Of a stretch of DNA of 64,000 nucleotides, positions 22,949-34,480 are shown piece after piece. This DNA is from Neonectria sp. B-13. Lineage: Eukaryota > Ascomycota > Sordariomycetes > Hypocreales > Nectriaceae. Position 1 is the first letter of the stretch; each line of letters begins with the position of its first letter. The stretch is taken from the NCBI GenBank assembly GCA_002682825.1, contig NOKP01000003.1, positions 2,666,001 through 2,730,000 of the forward strand, given 5' to 3'. The position numbers were made by a program, and so were the translations under genes. The notes beneath the pieces were generated by a model, which searched no databases, was not told where the DNA came from, and saw nothing but the letters and a program-made list of their open reading frames with translations.

Positions 22949-25900
22949 TTATCGTTGACCCATTTTGGAAAACTCGGCCTGGTATCGCAGCTTGAAGCCG
23001 TTGCACAGCGCTCGCATGTCAGGGTACTGATAGCCCTTGAGCTCGAAGCCCTGCGGGATGGCTCGCACAGGTAGTGCAATGACCCTGGCCGTCCGGCTCG
23101 CCTTGAAGCACAGCCAGAAGTAGCCCGGGTGCTTGGGGTCGATGCAGAAGGCATACGCTGATCGGTTGGGGTTGGCGTCAATGTACGTCGTCAGCCATTT
23201 TTCTGTGTCCTTCGTTAGCATCTCGTTTCAACCTAGTCAATCATTTCCAAGGGGATGCTGCTTACCTGTCTCGCTTCGGGACCGGTTCTGGTATTTGTCG
23301 TGTCGCATCAGCTCCTCCACCTTGCGAACCATGGCCTTGACGTGCTCCACAATCAACTCGTCCAAATCGCTGTACGTGTACTTGCCACCCACTCGCAGCA
23401 GCTTGCCCACAGAGAACTCCGTCTCCTTCTGCATCTCCAGCACATCGATGTGCTGGTACACGCCATCCGCCACCTTCCACGTGACGGCAAGATGGTCGTT
23501 GCCCTTAGAGGACGGTCGAATAATCACCTCACCCAGGGCCTGCGATCCCAGGAACTCCTCGGCTTGGATCGAGTTGAAAGGTTTGAAGTTGGGGTGCTTG
23601 ACCACACGTTGCGTCCGTCCCGTGGTCTTGTCCTTCTCCTGCAGCTCCTCCTTGTCTGCCATCTCCAGAGCATAATCCCAGTCATCCCGGCTATAGTTGA
23701 TCGGCCGCTTGTACGGGACCCGAATAGTGTCCTCTCGGATCGACATCTTAGCCATCAAGTCCTTGTAGTTGATATCCAAGATCTTGGCTTGCACAGTCTG
23801 CCCCTGGCTTAGTACCTCCTTGATTGACCCGCGTTGGTTGACTTCGTGGGCATCGATTCGGCCTTCTATGCCACAGTCGAGTTTCACAATAGCAAAGTCG
23901 TCCTTGACCATGCGCACATTGACGGGTACAATCATGCCATCGCAGAGGGTATCCTTGGTCTCTCCTGTGAAAATGGTGAAGATCTCGGAAGCCGACAGTA
24001 TGCCAAAGTTCCTCCGTAGCTCTTCGTAGGGAGCCTGCAGTTCAGCACGGATTGTCTCTAGGGTCGCTCGCTTGCGCTGGCTGTAGTTCCTCAAAAGCTG
24101 CTCAGCATACTCCTCTAGGACAAGCTCGTTGACCTTGTCCTGTTCGTCCTGCTTGAAAAGCTTTCGAACAATGGCACCAGGGCCGTTCTCGTCCGTCTCG
24201 GCCTTGACGTCTTCTTCGTCAAGCTCCAAGGCGTCAGCCGCCATCTTGCGACCAAGCTCATAATCTTCTGGGTGAACACGGGTGTTGTCCAGAGGGTCTG
24301 AGGATGGGTTGGTTCCCTCATACTCGATGAACAGAAAACTGGCGCAGTTGTTCCAAACCCTTGGGCCAACGACAGGGAGCTTGCCACTATCGGGATCACC
24401 CACCAGCTCGTCTCGGGTGTTGACGGCACCACCATTGGCATTAATTGCCTTGATAACGCTGGTGGCCTTTCGTCGGCCAAGACCAGACACGAACGGGAGG
24501 AGGTTGGCGGTGTACGTATCCGTCATGGCTTCGTTGATGTCGACACCGCAGAGGTTGACCATGTCGACCATGGCAGAGTCTAGGTACTTGGCAAGCTTGT
24601 CCGCGGGGAGAAGATTCTGACAGGGATGGTAGGAGAGGGATACCACGTCCTTGCCAAGCGCCGCGTACTCCTTCATGGGGTTCTGCATGTACCGAGCCAG
24701 GGCAACACAGTACCTCGTAACTGGGTTGAGAGATGGGTGTTCGGCATGGGCTCGGGGGCTGTCCTTGTATAGGCGGGCAACTTCGTCGTTAACCACCACC
24801 ACCTCTAGTGGCTCTCTCCGATAATCACGGGTCTCGGGGTCTTTGAACCCCAGTCCTGTGAGGCCCTTCTCGCTGACCAGCGTCTCCAGGTCCCGAACCA
24901 GCTTGTTTGTGTCGGCAGACCAACCGCTGACGGCAATCACATCAGGTTCACGGCGCTGAACAAGATCCACAAAGTCCTCTCGCTGCCTCTCATCGCGTGC
25001 AAGATTTCCAAACTTGCCTTGCTCGACCATTCGGCCATCCTCCTCGACCCAGGCCCAGCAGATGGGTTCGCGGGCAGCATCACCCATGCCATTGGAGAGC
25101 ACCAGCACTCGAGGGGTGGTACCCAAGACCATGCCCTTGGGCTTGTATGGAGCCTGGTCGAGTCGCTTGGCATATTCTTCTCGGCACGTCTTCAGCACCT
25201 CGTCCTGACAGAAGGTTCGGATGACCTCCTTGACATTCTTGGCAATAATCTTCTCCAGCTTAGGGTACGCGACGTCCAGAACCTTTTTGCGCTCCTCCCG
25301 CCACTGTTCGGCTCGGTCGCTGAAGTTTTCAGACTCGAACTCTTGGTAGAGTTGTCGCCGGAAGTCATATCGAAGTGGCATGTCTAGCTTTATCTCGACG
25401 AGGCCCTCCTCCTCCGCCTTCATCATCTTGAGGAAAAGCTCGGGCTGGTGGACCAGATCTGCGATTGCCTGGTTCTGTAAATATTTGATTTCGTAGTATG
25501 GGTGGGTGTCGTCGATCCGGCGCAGTCCCTTGTCGGTTCGGCGACAGCTGATCTCCGCTGCCTGATAGTACGAGTTTCTGAAGTGCTTGCGCATACGCGG
25601 GCTAGCAAAGAGCTCCTCCGAGTACATTTGGCGCGCTGCCCCGATGACCTGGTCACCCGTGATGAAGTTGGAATCAAGCAGGGTATCAGCAAGATCCATA
25701 GGATACTGGGCGTCGTCGTCGGGTGAAACCTTCTTTCCTTGGCGCAAAGCGTTTTTGGCGAGCTGGTCAGCAGAGATACCGTAAGCCCGAACAAAGGTAT
25801 AGGCTTTGCCCTGGCGGACTCGTTCAAGCAATGTCGACTTGGATCCGGGGCGCTTGGTCTGTGACACGTTGCCCGAAATGGCGGCCAGGTCCTTCAACTG

Positions 25901-27373
25901 GGGGCCATACTGAAACTGCAAGTAATCCTGCAAGTCTTGTAGTTCCTCCATAGTCGTTGCCTCGGGAATCATCTCTTCGATGATGGAATCATGAAGGTTG
26001 AGAGACTTCAGGTTATCGTAAGTCTTCTCGAGAGAGTTCCTCTTGTCCACGAAAGATCGGAACTTGATGTCGAGTTCCAAAATCCTCCAGAGGTCGTCCT
26101 GGTTCAAAAGCTTCTCGGCACTAATGACGTATTCGGGGGCGTCGGGGTCGTCGCGATTTGTGTTCCGTGTCTTGCGAGTATGAAGGAGGTAGTCCTTACG
26201 ATGTTGGAACACGTAGGGAACCTCCACTTCGTCGACAATGAAGAACTCAAGAACCTTGCCAACGGCCTTACCAAACGGTGTCTGCAGGTCTTGCGCCAGA
26301 CCCTTCTTAGGCCACAGTTGGTTGGTGATCCATCGAGCTTCTTCTCTGAACTGCTCGGCTGACAGCTGCAGGTTCTTAAACGGCTTGCGGTCGAGTTGGA
26401 ATCGTTCGGGTTCGTCGGTGAAGCGAATCTCGTTGTCCTCGTCGGTCAACAACTTCTCCTTCAGCTGCGATGGCTCAAACACGTCCTTGAGCTCAATGGC
26501 CTGCTCCTCTCGTTCCCGGTCCTCTTCCTCCTCCTCCATCAGCAAAGCCCAGTCGTAATCTTCGCCATTGCCGAAAATGGCTTCCATATCATCAAGAGCA
26601 TCTTTGTCAAGACCAGTGGTATCAACAACACCTCCAACGCCGCGGTCTCTCGGTCGGGCGACCTCGGCATCCTCAAGTTGACGCATTCGCTCATCTTCAT
26701 CTTCGGGGAAATCCTCCTCGATGAAGTCTTCAAACTCGTCGGCCTGTGCTCTTCGGCCGTATTGTCGCTGCTCTGGTACTTCCTCATCGTCGTCCGAGAA
26801 TATTTCTTCGAGGCCTCGGCGTTCGTTTCCACGGTTGTCCTCGTCGCGATGGCCGCGCTTAAGACGCTTGAACTTAGACTTGATGGCGCGTGTCAGTACT
26901 GCCCGAGAGGAGGTCCTCTCTCGATGTCGTAATTAGAGCTCACCTGGGTCTGCGGCTTTGGGCGCTCGCCAAATTGTTCGCCGATGAGTTCCAAATCATC
27001 CTCGTCAAGGGCTTCTTCTTGCCCGCGGTCACGGTGCTCTCGCTTCCTCTTGACTACATGGCGCGCATCGCCATCAGACTCGCCGCCCTCTTCTTCCTCC
27101 TCGTCCTCGTCCTCGTCAACGATGAAACCTTCGCGAATCTGAATGCGAACACGTTAGCTTCGAATGCCGAGCTCAGTGAGCCACAACTAGGCAACAAACC
27201 TTTCGCGCTTCCTCTTCATCGTCGTCATCTTCCTCCTCTTCGCTGGAGTCGTCGATGCGGCTAGGCTTGCGTCTGCCGCGCTCCTCGCCAGTTCCCTCAT
27301 CAAAAGACTCGTCGTCCTCCTCGTCGTCCACCTCGGCTTCTCCAGAAATCAGGTCGCGCATGCTATTGCTCAT
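22949..27373 (-). CDS. SPT6: Transcription elongation factor / histone chaperone Spt6, 1411 aa
   Basis: Histone chaperone that travels with RNA polymerase II and reassembles nucleosomes. Four exons: 27200-27373, 26944-27138, 23266-26878 and 22949-23202; introns 55-70 bp; 1412 codons with stop. The N-terminal about 180 residues are strongly acidic and include [16 protein letters not shown], the segment that in yeast binds Spn1/Iws1. Next come the helix-turn-helix core, the YqgF-like domain near residue 712 ([20 protein letters not shown]), a helix-hairpin-helix near 916 ([20 protein letters not shown]), an S1 RNA-binding domain at about 1095-1180 ([11 protein letters not shown]), and tandem SH2 domains from about 1215 to the end ([19 protein letters not shown]) that bind the Rpb1 linker. 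The [20 protein letters not shown] start was preferred to an in-frame ATG 24 codons upstream. Length is normal. Confidence 0.95.
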
Positions 27374-29771
27374 CTTGGCGATTTCGTGAATGCTGCCGCG
27401 CAGCAAACAACACTGTCTTTGTCGGCTAGAATGGTCGGTTTCCAATGGCTGGTAGCGACAAGGTCGCCGAAAAGAGCTTCTTCCAGCAAGCGCAAGCTAT
27501 TGAAAGGAAGAAGAAGGCGAAATAAGAAAAGGGGCGTTGGAGAAGGACTTTTCAAGGACCTCCTACTCTCACGGAATTTTTGGACGAGCGCAGCTCAAGA
27601 GACACACGTTCAGCCTCGTCGCGACTGGCAGGGGTGTGCGGAACAAGAGATTTTCCGCATCCGATCAGGATGGAAGTTGGATGAGGTAATCAGTCTTGAA
27701 TCCGGGCTAAGTTAAGTCAGGCACTGAAGAGTGCTTCTGGCCTCAGGCACCAAGATTCAAGACCATCAGACCTACAGTGCTGGGCCTACAACCGTCTGGT
27801 CTCAGCTTGGGATAGCCTCAATGCACACATCTAAAGCACTTCAAGTAAAGAGTCTATGATTAGATCATAAACTTAGAAGCGGCATTGAACATATTTGTTT
27901 CTTGTCACGCCACATGTAGTCTATGCAAGTTGCCAAACGTTGCAGTTGTTGCATGCATGGAACGGCGGCCCAGGGGACCTCCCGTCATTGGAATTTCATG
28001 CATGATCGTCTCTCACGTCTTGCAAAAGGCAGTCGTTCCATCCGGTTGTTTGGTGAAGTGGGCCTACCAAAATCGCATCTAAAAAACATTGTTGAAGAAC
28101 GCCATGTGGCGATAGAATCCGACTTGCGACTCCATAACTACTGTATTCTACCGTCTGCCATGCTTCGCATGGAGCAATCATTTCGTCCCTCCGCCTGTTC
28201 GCTCTGAATTCCGTAGGGACATACTTCATACACGATAGTATGAAGTACTCCCACATTCCCTCCTCCGCCATCTACTTGACGCATGTTTGGAACCTGTGTA
28301 AGCGCCTAGCTACTTAGGTGGCAGTCAACGTAGCAGAGTAGAATCAAGGGGCACCGCCTGGTGAGGCTCCATGACCGTCCCTGACTCCCTAGAGACGCAT
28401 TCGTACTTGGGGCATCCGTGCTGATCGATAGGTCAAGCCCCTTGACCAATCAGGGGTTTAAGGGTGCCCTTTGAGACATCAGGACATCGCAACGTGGAGA
28501 GGCGACATGACGCTTGAACGAGATGCAGCATCCATGGTGCCTGAGTGGTGTGTCTGGCCCACACAGCCAGACATCCCAAGAAGCATGCCGTGCCTTTTAC
28601 TTCGCACTTAGAGCCCTGGATAATTGCATCCCCTCCCCCTAATGGATGGAGAACATGATACTCGTCGTCGTTGGTGGGATTACAGGAGAGCAAGGGACTG
28701 AGCTGTCGAGTCTCATATCAATAATCAAAATTCGGAGCCCTGCCGACCTGAGACGACCGCGTCCGAGTGGCCCGCCACCCAGCGCCGAGCGACCACCATC
28801 GCCGCACATGTACCAAGCGACCAGGGCCCTCGATCATCTCCTTGGGCCTCAACTCGACGCGAATCTGCGTTGAGTCTCGTAGGTGCTTTGATGAATCCTG
28901 AGAGGGCCCCAAACACAAGGCCCACCCACGATCCCAACCGATCCAGTAACTTGCTCTCTTGGACATTGAGGTTCCCTCTTAAAAGCCGCTTTGCGAGCCC
29001 TCCCTCTCTCCGAGTCCCTTGTGCATTTTGCTGCCAGTCTTGTTCTTTGTTGCGCCGTTGCATTGCCCTGCATTGCGTTACGCCCCAAACCTCAAGCCGC
29101 CACTGCAGTCGCCTAACGGTACAGCGTCTCCAGCCACTCCCATCACGTTATCGCACCAGAACCCCGCCCTGGCCGCCCAAACGAGCACGACCACAATCAG
29201 CGATAGACGACGGGACGGTTGCTGTGCACTCACTCCTCAGCGAACGCTCCGCTCCGGCCAAACATCGCTTTGCAACCGAACTGACCGACCTGGCCTTCTT
29301 CGTACAGGCCTCAGCGCAAAATCACTAGCCCCTCTAAGCTCTGTCTCGCATCTAAGATTCTCCACCGGCAGCCTCTGAGCCGCCTGGCCCATCCCCGCTG
29401 CAACCCAACCTCAGACCTCAGCGCTGCCCCGACCCGTCGCTGCAGCCCGCCTCGTGCTATAACCGCGTCCTCCGCCTGCAGCTCCCGACCAGGAATCTCG
29501 ACCCAACCACTCACCCCGATCCTCCCGGCCACAGTCCCACCGGCCATCGAAGCCGACCGGCCTTCTGTGCATCGCAGCGCCTCCTTCCAGGCTCCTCAAA
29601 GCTGCCGTCCTCTGTCGTCCATCGTCGCTCATCGCCGCCCATTCCTCACCGCGGGGAACCTCCCCCACCACCCCTGGTTGGCCTGACCCTGAACCAAACC
29701 CAGGCATCACAGTGCCTGTTTGCCTGCTTCTACCCAACTCACGAACCGAGTCGTCTCTCCCGTTGCCCGCC
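27374..29771. other. Divergent intergenic region between SPT6 and the MAPKK gene
   Basis: About 2.4 kb containing both promoters. The last about 800 bases before the MAPKK ATG are C-rich and pyrimidine-rich, consistent with a long 5' leader. A perfect 10-bp inverted repeat lies at 28221-28246. No gene is supported; the open frames at 28870-29328 and 29411-29833 are compositional. Confidence 0.5.
28221..28246. repeat. Perfect inverted repeat, 10-bp arms, 6-base loop
   Basis: Left arm tacttcatac (28221-28230), loop acgata, right arm gtatgaagta (28237-28246). It could form a hairpin or be a symmetric binding site. Its arms resemble the tacttcgtac/gtacgaagta words seen elsewhere in the window. 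It lies in the SPT6-MAPKK intergenic region. Confidence 0.6.
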
Positions 29772-31474
29772 ATGGCCGATCCCTTTGCCCCGCGCTCCAT
29801 GAAGCGCAAGAACGTCAAGAATCTTGCCCTCAAAGCTGCCGCCCCGAAGCCCCCACCAACCGCCGAGAATAGCTACCACGACGATGACGGGGGCAGGGAC
29901 GATGGCGGAAAGGATGGCCAGCTAGAGATTGGGATCGAGTACAAGCTGGACCTGAAGCCTGAGGATCTCGAGATTCTGAAGGAGCTAGGTTCCGGCAATG
30001 GAGGCACGGTCAGCAAGGTCAAACACCTTGCAACGGGGACCGTCATGGCTCGCAAGGTACGTCTTGTGCTCTCACATTTCTCAGCTCCCTTTATATTGAC
30101 AGATGACTAGGTGATTCACGTCGAGGCCAAGAGAGAGATGCGAAAGCGAATCGTTCGAGAACTTCAGATCATGCACGGATGTCACTCTGACTACATTGTG
30201 ACTTTCTACGGTGCTTTCTTGAATCCCAACAACGATGTTATCATGTGCATGGAGTACATGGATGTCGGGTAAGTTATCTCAACATGGCTTTTCAAACCCC
30301 TTTTTATGAGATTTATCTAACTTTGACCAGCTCCCTTGACCGAGTCTCTAGAGTCTTTGGCCCGGTTCGTGTCGATGTCTTGGGCAAAATTGCAGAGGCG
30401 ACTCTCGGAGGGTTGACATACCTTTACACGAAGCATCACATCATGCACCGAGATATCAAGCCGTCGAACATTCTGGTCAACTCCAGAGGTCACATCAAGC
30501 TCTGCGACTTTGGTGTCTCTGGTGAACTCATCAACTCCATCGCCGACACGTTCGTTGGCACATCTACCTACATGGCTCCCGAGAGAATTCAGGGAGAAAG
30601 GTACACTGTCAAGTCAGATGTCTGGAGTTTCGGTCTCAGTATCATGGAGATGGCTATTGGCAAATTTCCTTTCAATGCAAGCGAGCAACTTTCGGACGGG
30701 GAATGTGCCCCGGCTGGTATTTTGGACCTTTTGCAACAGATTGTTCATGAGCCGGCTCCCAGCCTGCCCAAGAGCGATGCCTTCCCCAGCATTCTGGAAG
30801 ATATGATCCAGAAGTGTCTTTTCAAGGAGCCTGAGCGTCGACCAACTCCCCAAGAACTTTTTGTAAGTGATAAGCAGATATACCACACCTCGGAGCCAGG
30901 CTAACATGAGCAGGATCGTGATCCATTCGTCCAAGCAGCAAAGAGAACGCCAGTCGATCTTAGAGAGTGGGCTGTCAGCATGTTGGAACGGGATAATCGG
31001 AAATCACACCTCGCACCACAGCTCTCGCCATCGACCCAGAACCTTCTCCGCTCCAGCGATTCCCCAACCTTCCAGACTCAAACTGAGGACCGAGCCGTCC
31101 ACACACCTACGTCAGGCGAAATTCCCATCGCCGGAGCTGGAATCGTCTCGCCTCGAGATCAATACGGCTCTAATCAGAACCGCTCTCCTACCCGAAACGG
31201 CATTGGCTCTATCCGCACGCCAGCTTCTGCACACCCTGGACTCGGAGCCAGAGTCATCACCACGAACTCGATACCCAAGATTTCTGGCTACTCTGAGAGC
31301 GGCGGTCCTGTCAGTGCGAATGCTGCTACCTTCAGCCTGCCTGTTCGCCCCGCTCCCCAAGGCGGAGGTCTCCCCCCTCCACCTCCCCGAAAGGAGACAC
31401 CGGACGAGCTGCGAAGGGAGAATCGGAGACAGGCTACCTTTGGGCTGCCGCCAAACCCAGGCTACGGCGTATAA
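29772..31474 (+). CDS. STE7: MAP kinase kinase, Ste7/Mst7/Fuz7 type, 511 aa
   Basis: Dual-specificity kinase of the pheromone/invasive-growth cascade, which in filamentous ascomycetes activates the Fus3/Kss1-type MAPK controlling fusion, mating and infection structures. Four exons: 29772-30056, 30111-30268, 30331-30862 and 30914-31474; 512 codons with stop. A basic stretch followed by hydrophobic residues (KRKNVKNLAL, 11-20) looks like a MAPK docking site. The kinase domain starts near residue 66: glycine loop GSGNGG at 73-78, catalytic Lys95, HRDIKPSN from 187, DFGVSGE from 207, and the MAPKK activation sites S217 and T221 in NSIADT. The long Ser/Pro-rich C-terminal tail (about 350-511) contains a PPPPPP run. 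The MADPFAPR start is the first ATG in the leader frame. Subfamily assignment rests on overall resemblance. Confidence 0.93.
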
Positions 31475-31955
31475 AGTTGTCCACCATCTCAACATCAAAG
31501 AATTTCTCAAAAGTTGTTACCTTCTTTGACGCGTTACCGCACACATTGAACTAGCGGCTTGGTCCTCTGATGTTCGTTTAGCATATCTCGGCGCAATGTT
31601 TGACGTTGTTTAGCGTGATCCTCACAGAGATCATCGGTTTCGAATCACTACACATTTGGTCTTTGCGCATGACATGGCTCGTATACACACACCACTGAAC
31701 GCTCTGAGAGACAGTGGGCTGCTCCAGTCACCCTTCTGAAACTTGTGCCTAGCCCTGTAGGATATGGCCCCAGATAGCAACTGGACCGATATCAGAAAGG
31801 TAGATGAAATGAACATGTATTCAAGTGATGATTAGGTGTCGAATCGTAATTGTCCTATTTGCACCACGATTCACGAGATGGTATTGTCCTTGGCCCATAA
31901 ATATTCATCATTCTGCATAGAACATTCTAAGCACCAGGTACCTTAGTATGTGGCT
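31475..31955. other. Intergenic region between convergent MAPKK and HAD hydrolase genes
   Basis: AT-richer than its neighbours, as expected for two facing 3' untranslated regions. I see no gene in it. Confidence 0.5.
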
Positions 31956-32872
31956 TTACGCATCGTTGATGTCTCGACCTAAGAAGCCATGTTCCAGATG
32001 GTCAACTAGTTCGTCCAGCGTCCGAATCACCAAGTCCGTGTGCGCATGATCCGCCAGCTCCCGATTCACGTCATTGACCAACAACACCGTCGCAGCGCCC
32101 GCTTTCCTCCCCGCCGTCATGTCGTCAATGGAGTCCCCCACCATGATGAGCCCAGAGGCATCCACAGAGCCCGCGTCGTTCTCAAGCCCCCAGTTCTTGG
32201 CGATGTGCAGGATGCCGGCGGGCGAGGGCTTTGGCGGACGGAACTCGCGCGTGACGACAGGGTGGAAGTGGGAGCCTTCGAGGAACTTTGTCAGCAGGTT
32301 CTGGACGGGTACGTCGAAGTTGCGGGTGCAGATGGCCTTGGGGATGCCCTTGGCGTCGAGGTAGGACATGAGGTGCATGAGGCCTGGCTGGGCCTTCTGG
32401 GACTTCATGGCTTCGCGCTCGATGGCTCGGATGGACTCGATGGCGGTGGGTTGCTCGTGGTCTGGGAGAGTGTCGATATGTTCGAGTATGTCGGTTGGCT
32501 TTGCGATGCCGAGTGCGGCTCTCATCTCACTGAACATGTAATTTTGAGGCTCACTAGAAACGGTTAGAACCCGGCCAGAAGAGAAGAGCGTAGGGGATTG
32601 GCAATCAAAATGATCATATCAACAGTAGCAGTTTATTCAAGAGTTCCATCCCCACGATAGCTTCATCCAGCATCCGATATAGGGTAGGCAATTTGATAGT
32701 GAGGTGACTCATGAACTAATGAAGAGAATGAATTCTCGCTATGAGAGTTGAAGTCTTACCAAAGTGTGCCGTCCATGTCAAATACCACGCCCCTAAGTTT
32801 GGGGATTGCAGCTGGCAAATCATGAGTGCCCTGCTTCAGCGGCACAAATCGTTTGGGAGCGGAGGAAGCCAT
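31956..32872 (-). CDS. HAD-superfamily hydrolase, 236 aa
   Basis: A phosphatase-like haloacid dehalogenase fold protein; the substrate cannot be told from sequence. Two exons, 32760-32872 and 31956-32553, joined at TG|T (237 codons with stop). The intron is 206 bp, longer than most in this window. Motif I is DMDGT at residues 32-36, with both catalytic aspartates. Motif II is the Thr in CTRNFD. Motif III is the Lys of RPPKPSPAGIL, and motif IV is MVGDSIDDMTAGRKAG with the metal-binding aspartates, so the protein should be catalytically competent. Splicing restores DGTLCEPQNYMFSEMR, which leads into the helical cap. Yeast and fission yeast have uncharacterised relatives (YOR131C type). The absence of a signal peptide suggests a soluble intracellular enzyme. 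Confidence 0.88.
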
Positions 32873-34476
32873 GGTAGAGAGGAGCCGGCGCATCAGGAAC
32901 CTAACGGCAGGAAAGAAGAGTGAACACCTGCGCACAATGATCAGTTGCCAAGATTACAGCTGCCACACCCAGATTATCATACTGTGGACTGCTGCGTCTT
33001 GCTTGATGGGGAAGTCTTGCGGATTCCGCGGTTGCTGAGAGAGATATGTTAGACTGCCAAGTGAATTGCGTCAACTAAAAGCTTTGGTTGAGAGTGGGAC
33101 CGCTACCGCCGAGACTCGGGCCCAGCCGACAAGCCACGGTGCTGCTTGTTTACTCACTAGCAGTGGTTTACCACAGGCTGGTCGCAGTGCGAGATTTCGG
33201 AGCGTCTTTACTAACTTGTGTTATTTGTGCCTTCACACGCCTTGACCAAGGCGATGTTGGACAGTCCGGCATAGCGTGGAAGAACCCGAGAACCCGAGCG
33301 GCCTCTACGACGGGCATTTTCGCGTGTGGTTTGGGTGCTACAATCAAGTGTAGTTGGGCATGCGATCCAACAGCACACTGTACTCTCGCGGAGAGTACGC
33401 ATGAAGAAGAGAAATCATCTGCATTTGTATTACCGAGTACATGCTATGCTTGGAGGCCGTACTCGCATGTAAGTCAGATCCACGAGCGACTGTGCTCTCC
33501 TAGTAGGTAGTCTAGCAGGATAAACTTGATTTCACTTAGCCCAAGACTCCCGATATGCGGCGAGTAGTCTAAGTTCTCGAGATAATAGTAGTATGATAGT
33601 TGTGTACAGAACATGATTTTACCATAACCCGACACAACAATTCCAGACAAAGAGGCTGCATGGGAATTGAATTTTGAAGGAGGTTATCATCTGGAGGACT
33701 CGAGGAACATAACTTGGTGGTAACGCTTCACGTCGGACTGGTCTGTCGCATGTGACATCTTTCTTTCGCCTAACCCGTCGCATCCCATGCCACCCGAATG
33801 TCGTATTTTGTACGGAAGTACTTCGTAGCGAATAGCCACATCCAGGGATGGAAGCGAGAACGAGGCCCAGGGCCCTGGACATGGGACTCGGACATGGTAG
33901 TGACTGGTGCCAAGAGGTATGCGAATAGATCAGCCTCCCTCTGGAGAGGAAGCACCAAAAGACAACTGGTGTTATCACAAGAAGTCTGAAGATGAATATC
34001 GCCTCGATAAGGAATAGATAACTACTCTCTCCTGCGTGGAGTGCGTATGACCTGGAGAACCGACATGACGATGTGGGCACCAATGAGACCTAGTAGTCAG
34101 CGCCCAACGCAACGGTCCGTCGTCACTTAACAGGGCTCATCCACATCCACAGGCTTGTTCAGCTACCTACACGGTCCCGTCTCCACTTGAGCTTCGCGCC
34201 CGCTGCACGCCAACGTCCTTCACCGAAAGAAAGCATCAGCATTTGCACCTACCACAATTAGTGAGACATATTGCTTTTGCCATCCAACACCGCCATCGTG
34301 AACACACTGTCAAGGTACTCTCCTTAAACCACCAAACTGTTCCCGACTCCGGCAACAACTCCCGCAAACACTCCCGCAACGACCGCTGTTTTCTCTTCAT
34401 GGAGCTCTGAGACGCGGAGAATGAGGCACGCTGCAACCTACGACCCCACCGGCGCGGAAGTCGACGCGAACCAGCC
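32873..34476. other. Promoter regions of the HAD hydrolase and BRE4-like genes
   Basis: About 1.6 kb between divergent starts. Open frames overlap on both strands without coding bias. A tacgaagtact-type word lies at 33817-33827 (opposite orientation). The right end carries the leader of the BRE4-like gene, including the upstream ORF at 34421-34480. Confidence 0.45.
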
Positions 34477-34480
34477 ATGA
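34421..34480 (+). other. Upstream ORF overlapping the BRE4-like start codon (ATGA)
   Basis: ATG at 34421 opens a 19-codon frame (MRHAATYDPTGAEVDANQP) whose TGA at 34478-34480 overlaps the ATG at 34477-34479. The codons end mostly in C or G, like real coding sequence in this genome. It could regulate translation by termination-reinitiation, or be a remnant of an alternative first exon. Whether it is transcribed is unknown. Confidence 0.4.

Noticed and set aside
27374..27445. Upstream in-frame ATG for SPT6 at 27445
   Set aside because: The extra 24 residues (METDHSSRQRQCC...) do not resemble Spt6 N-termini, whereas [14 protein letters not shown] leads directly into the acidic region.
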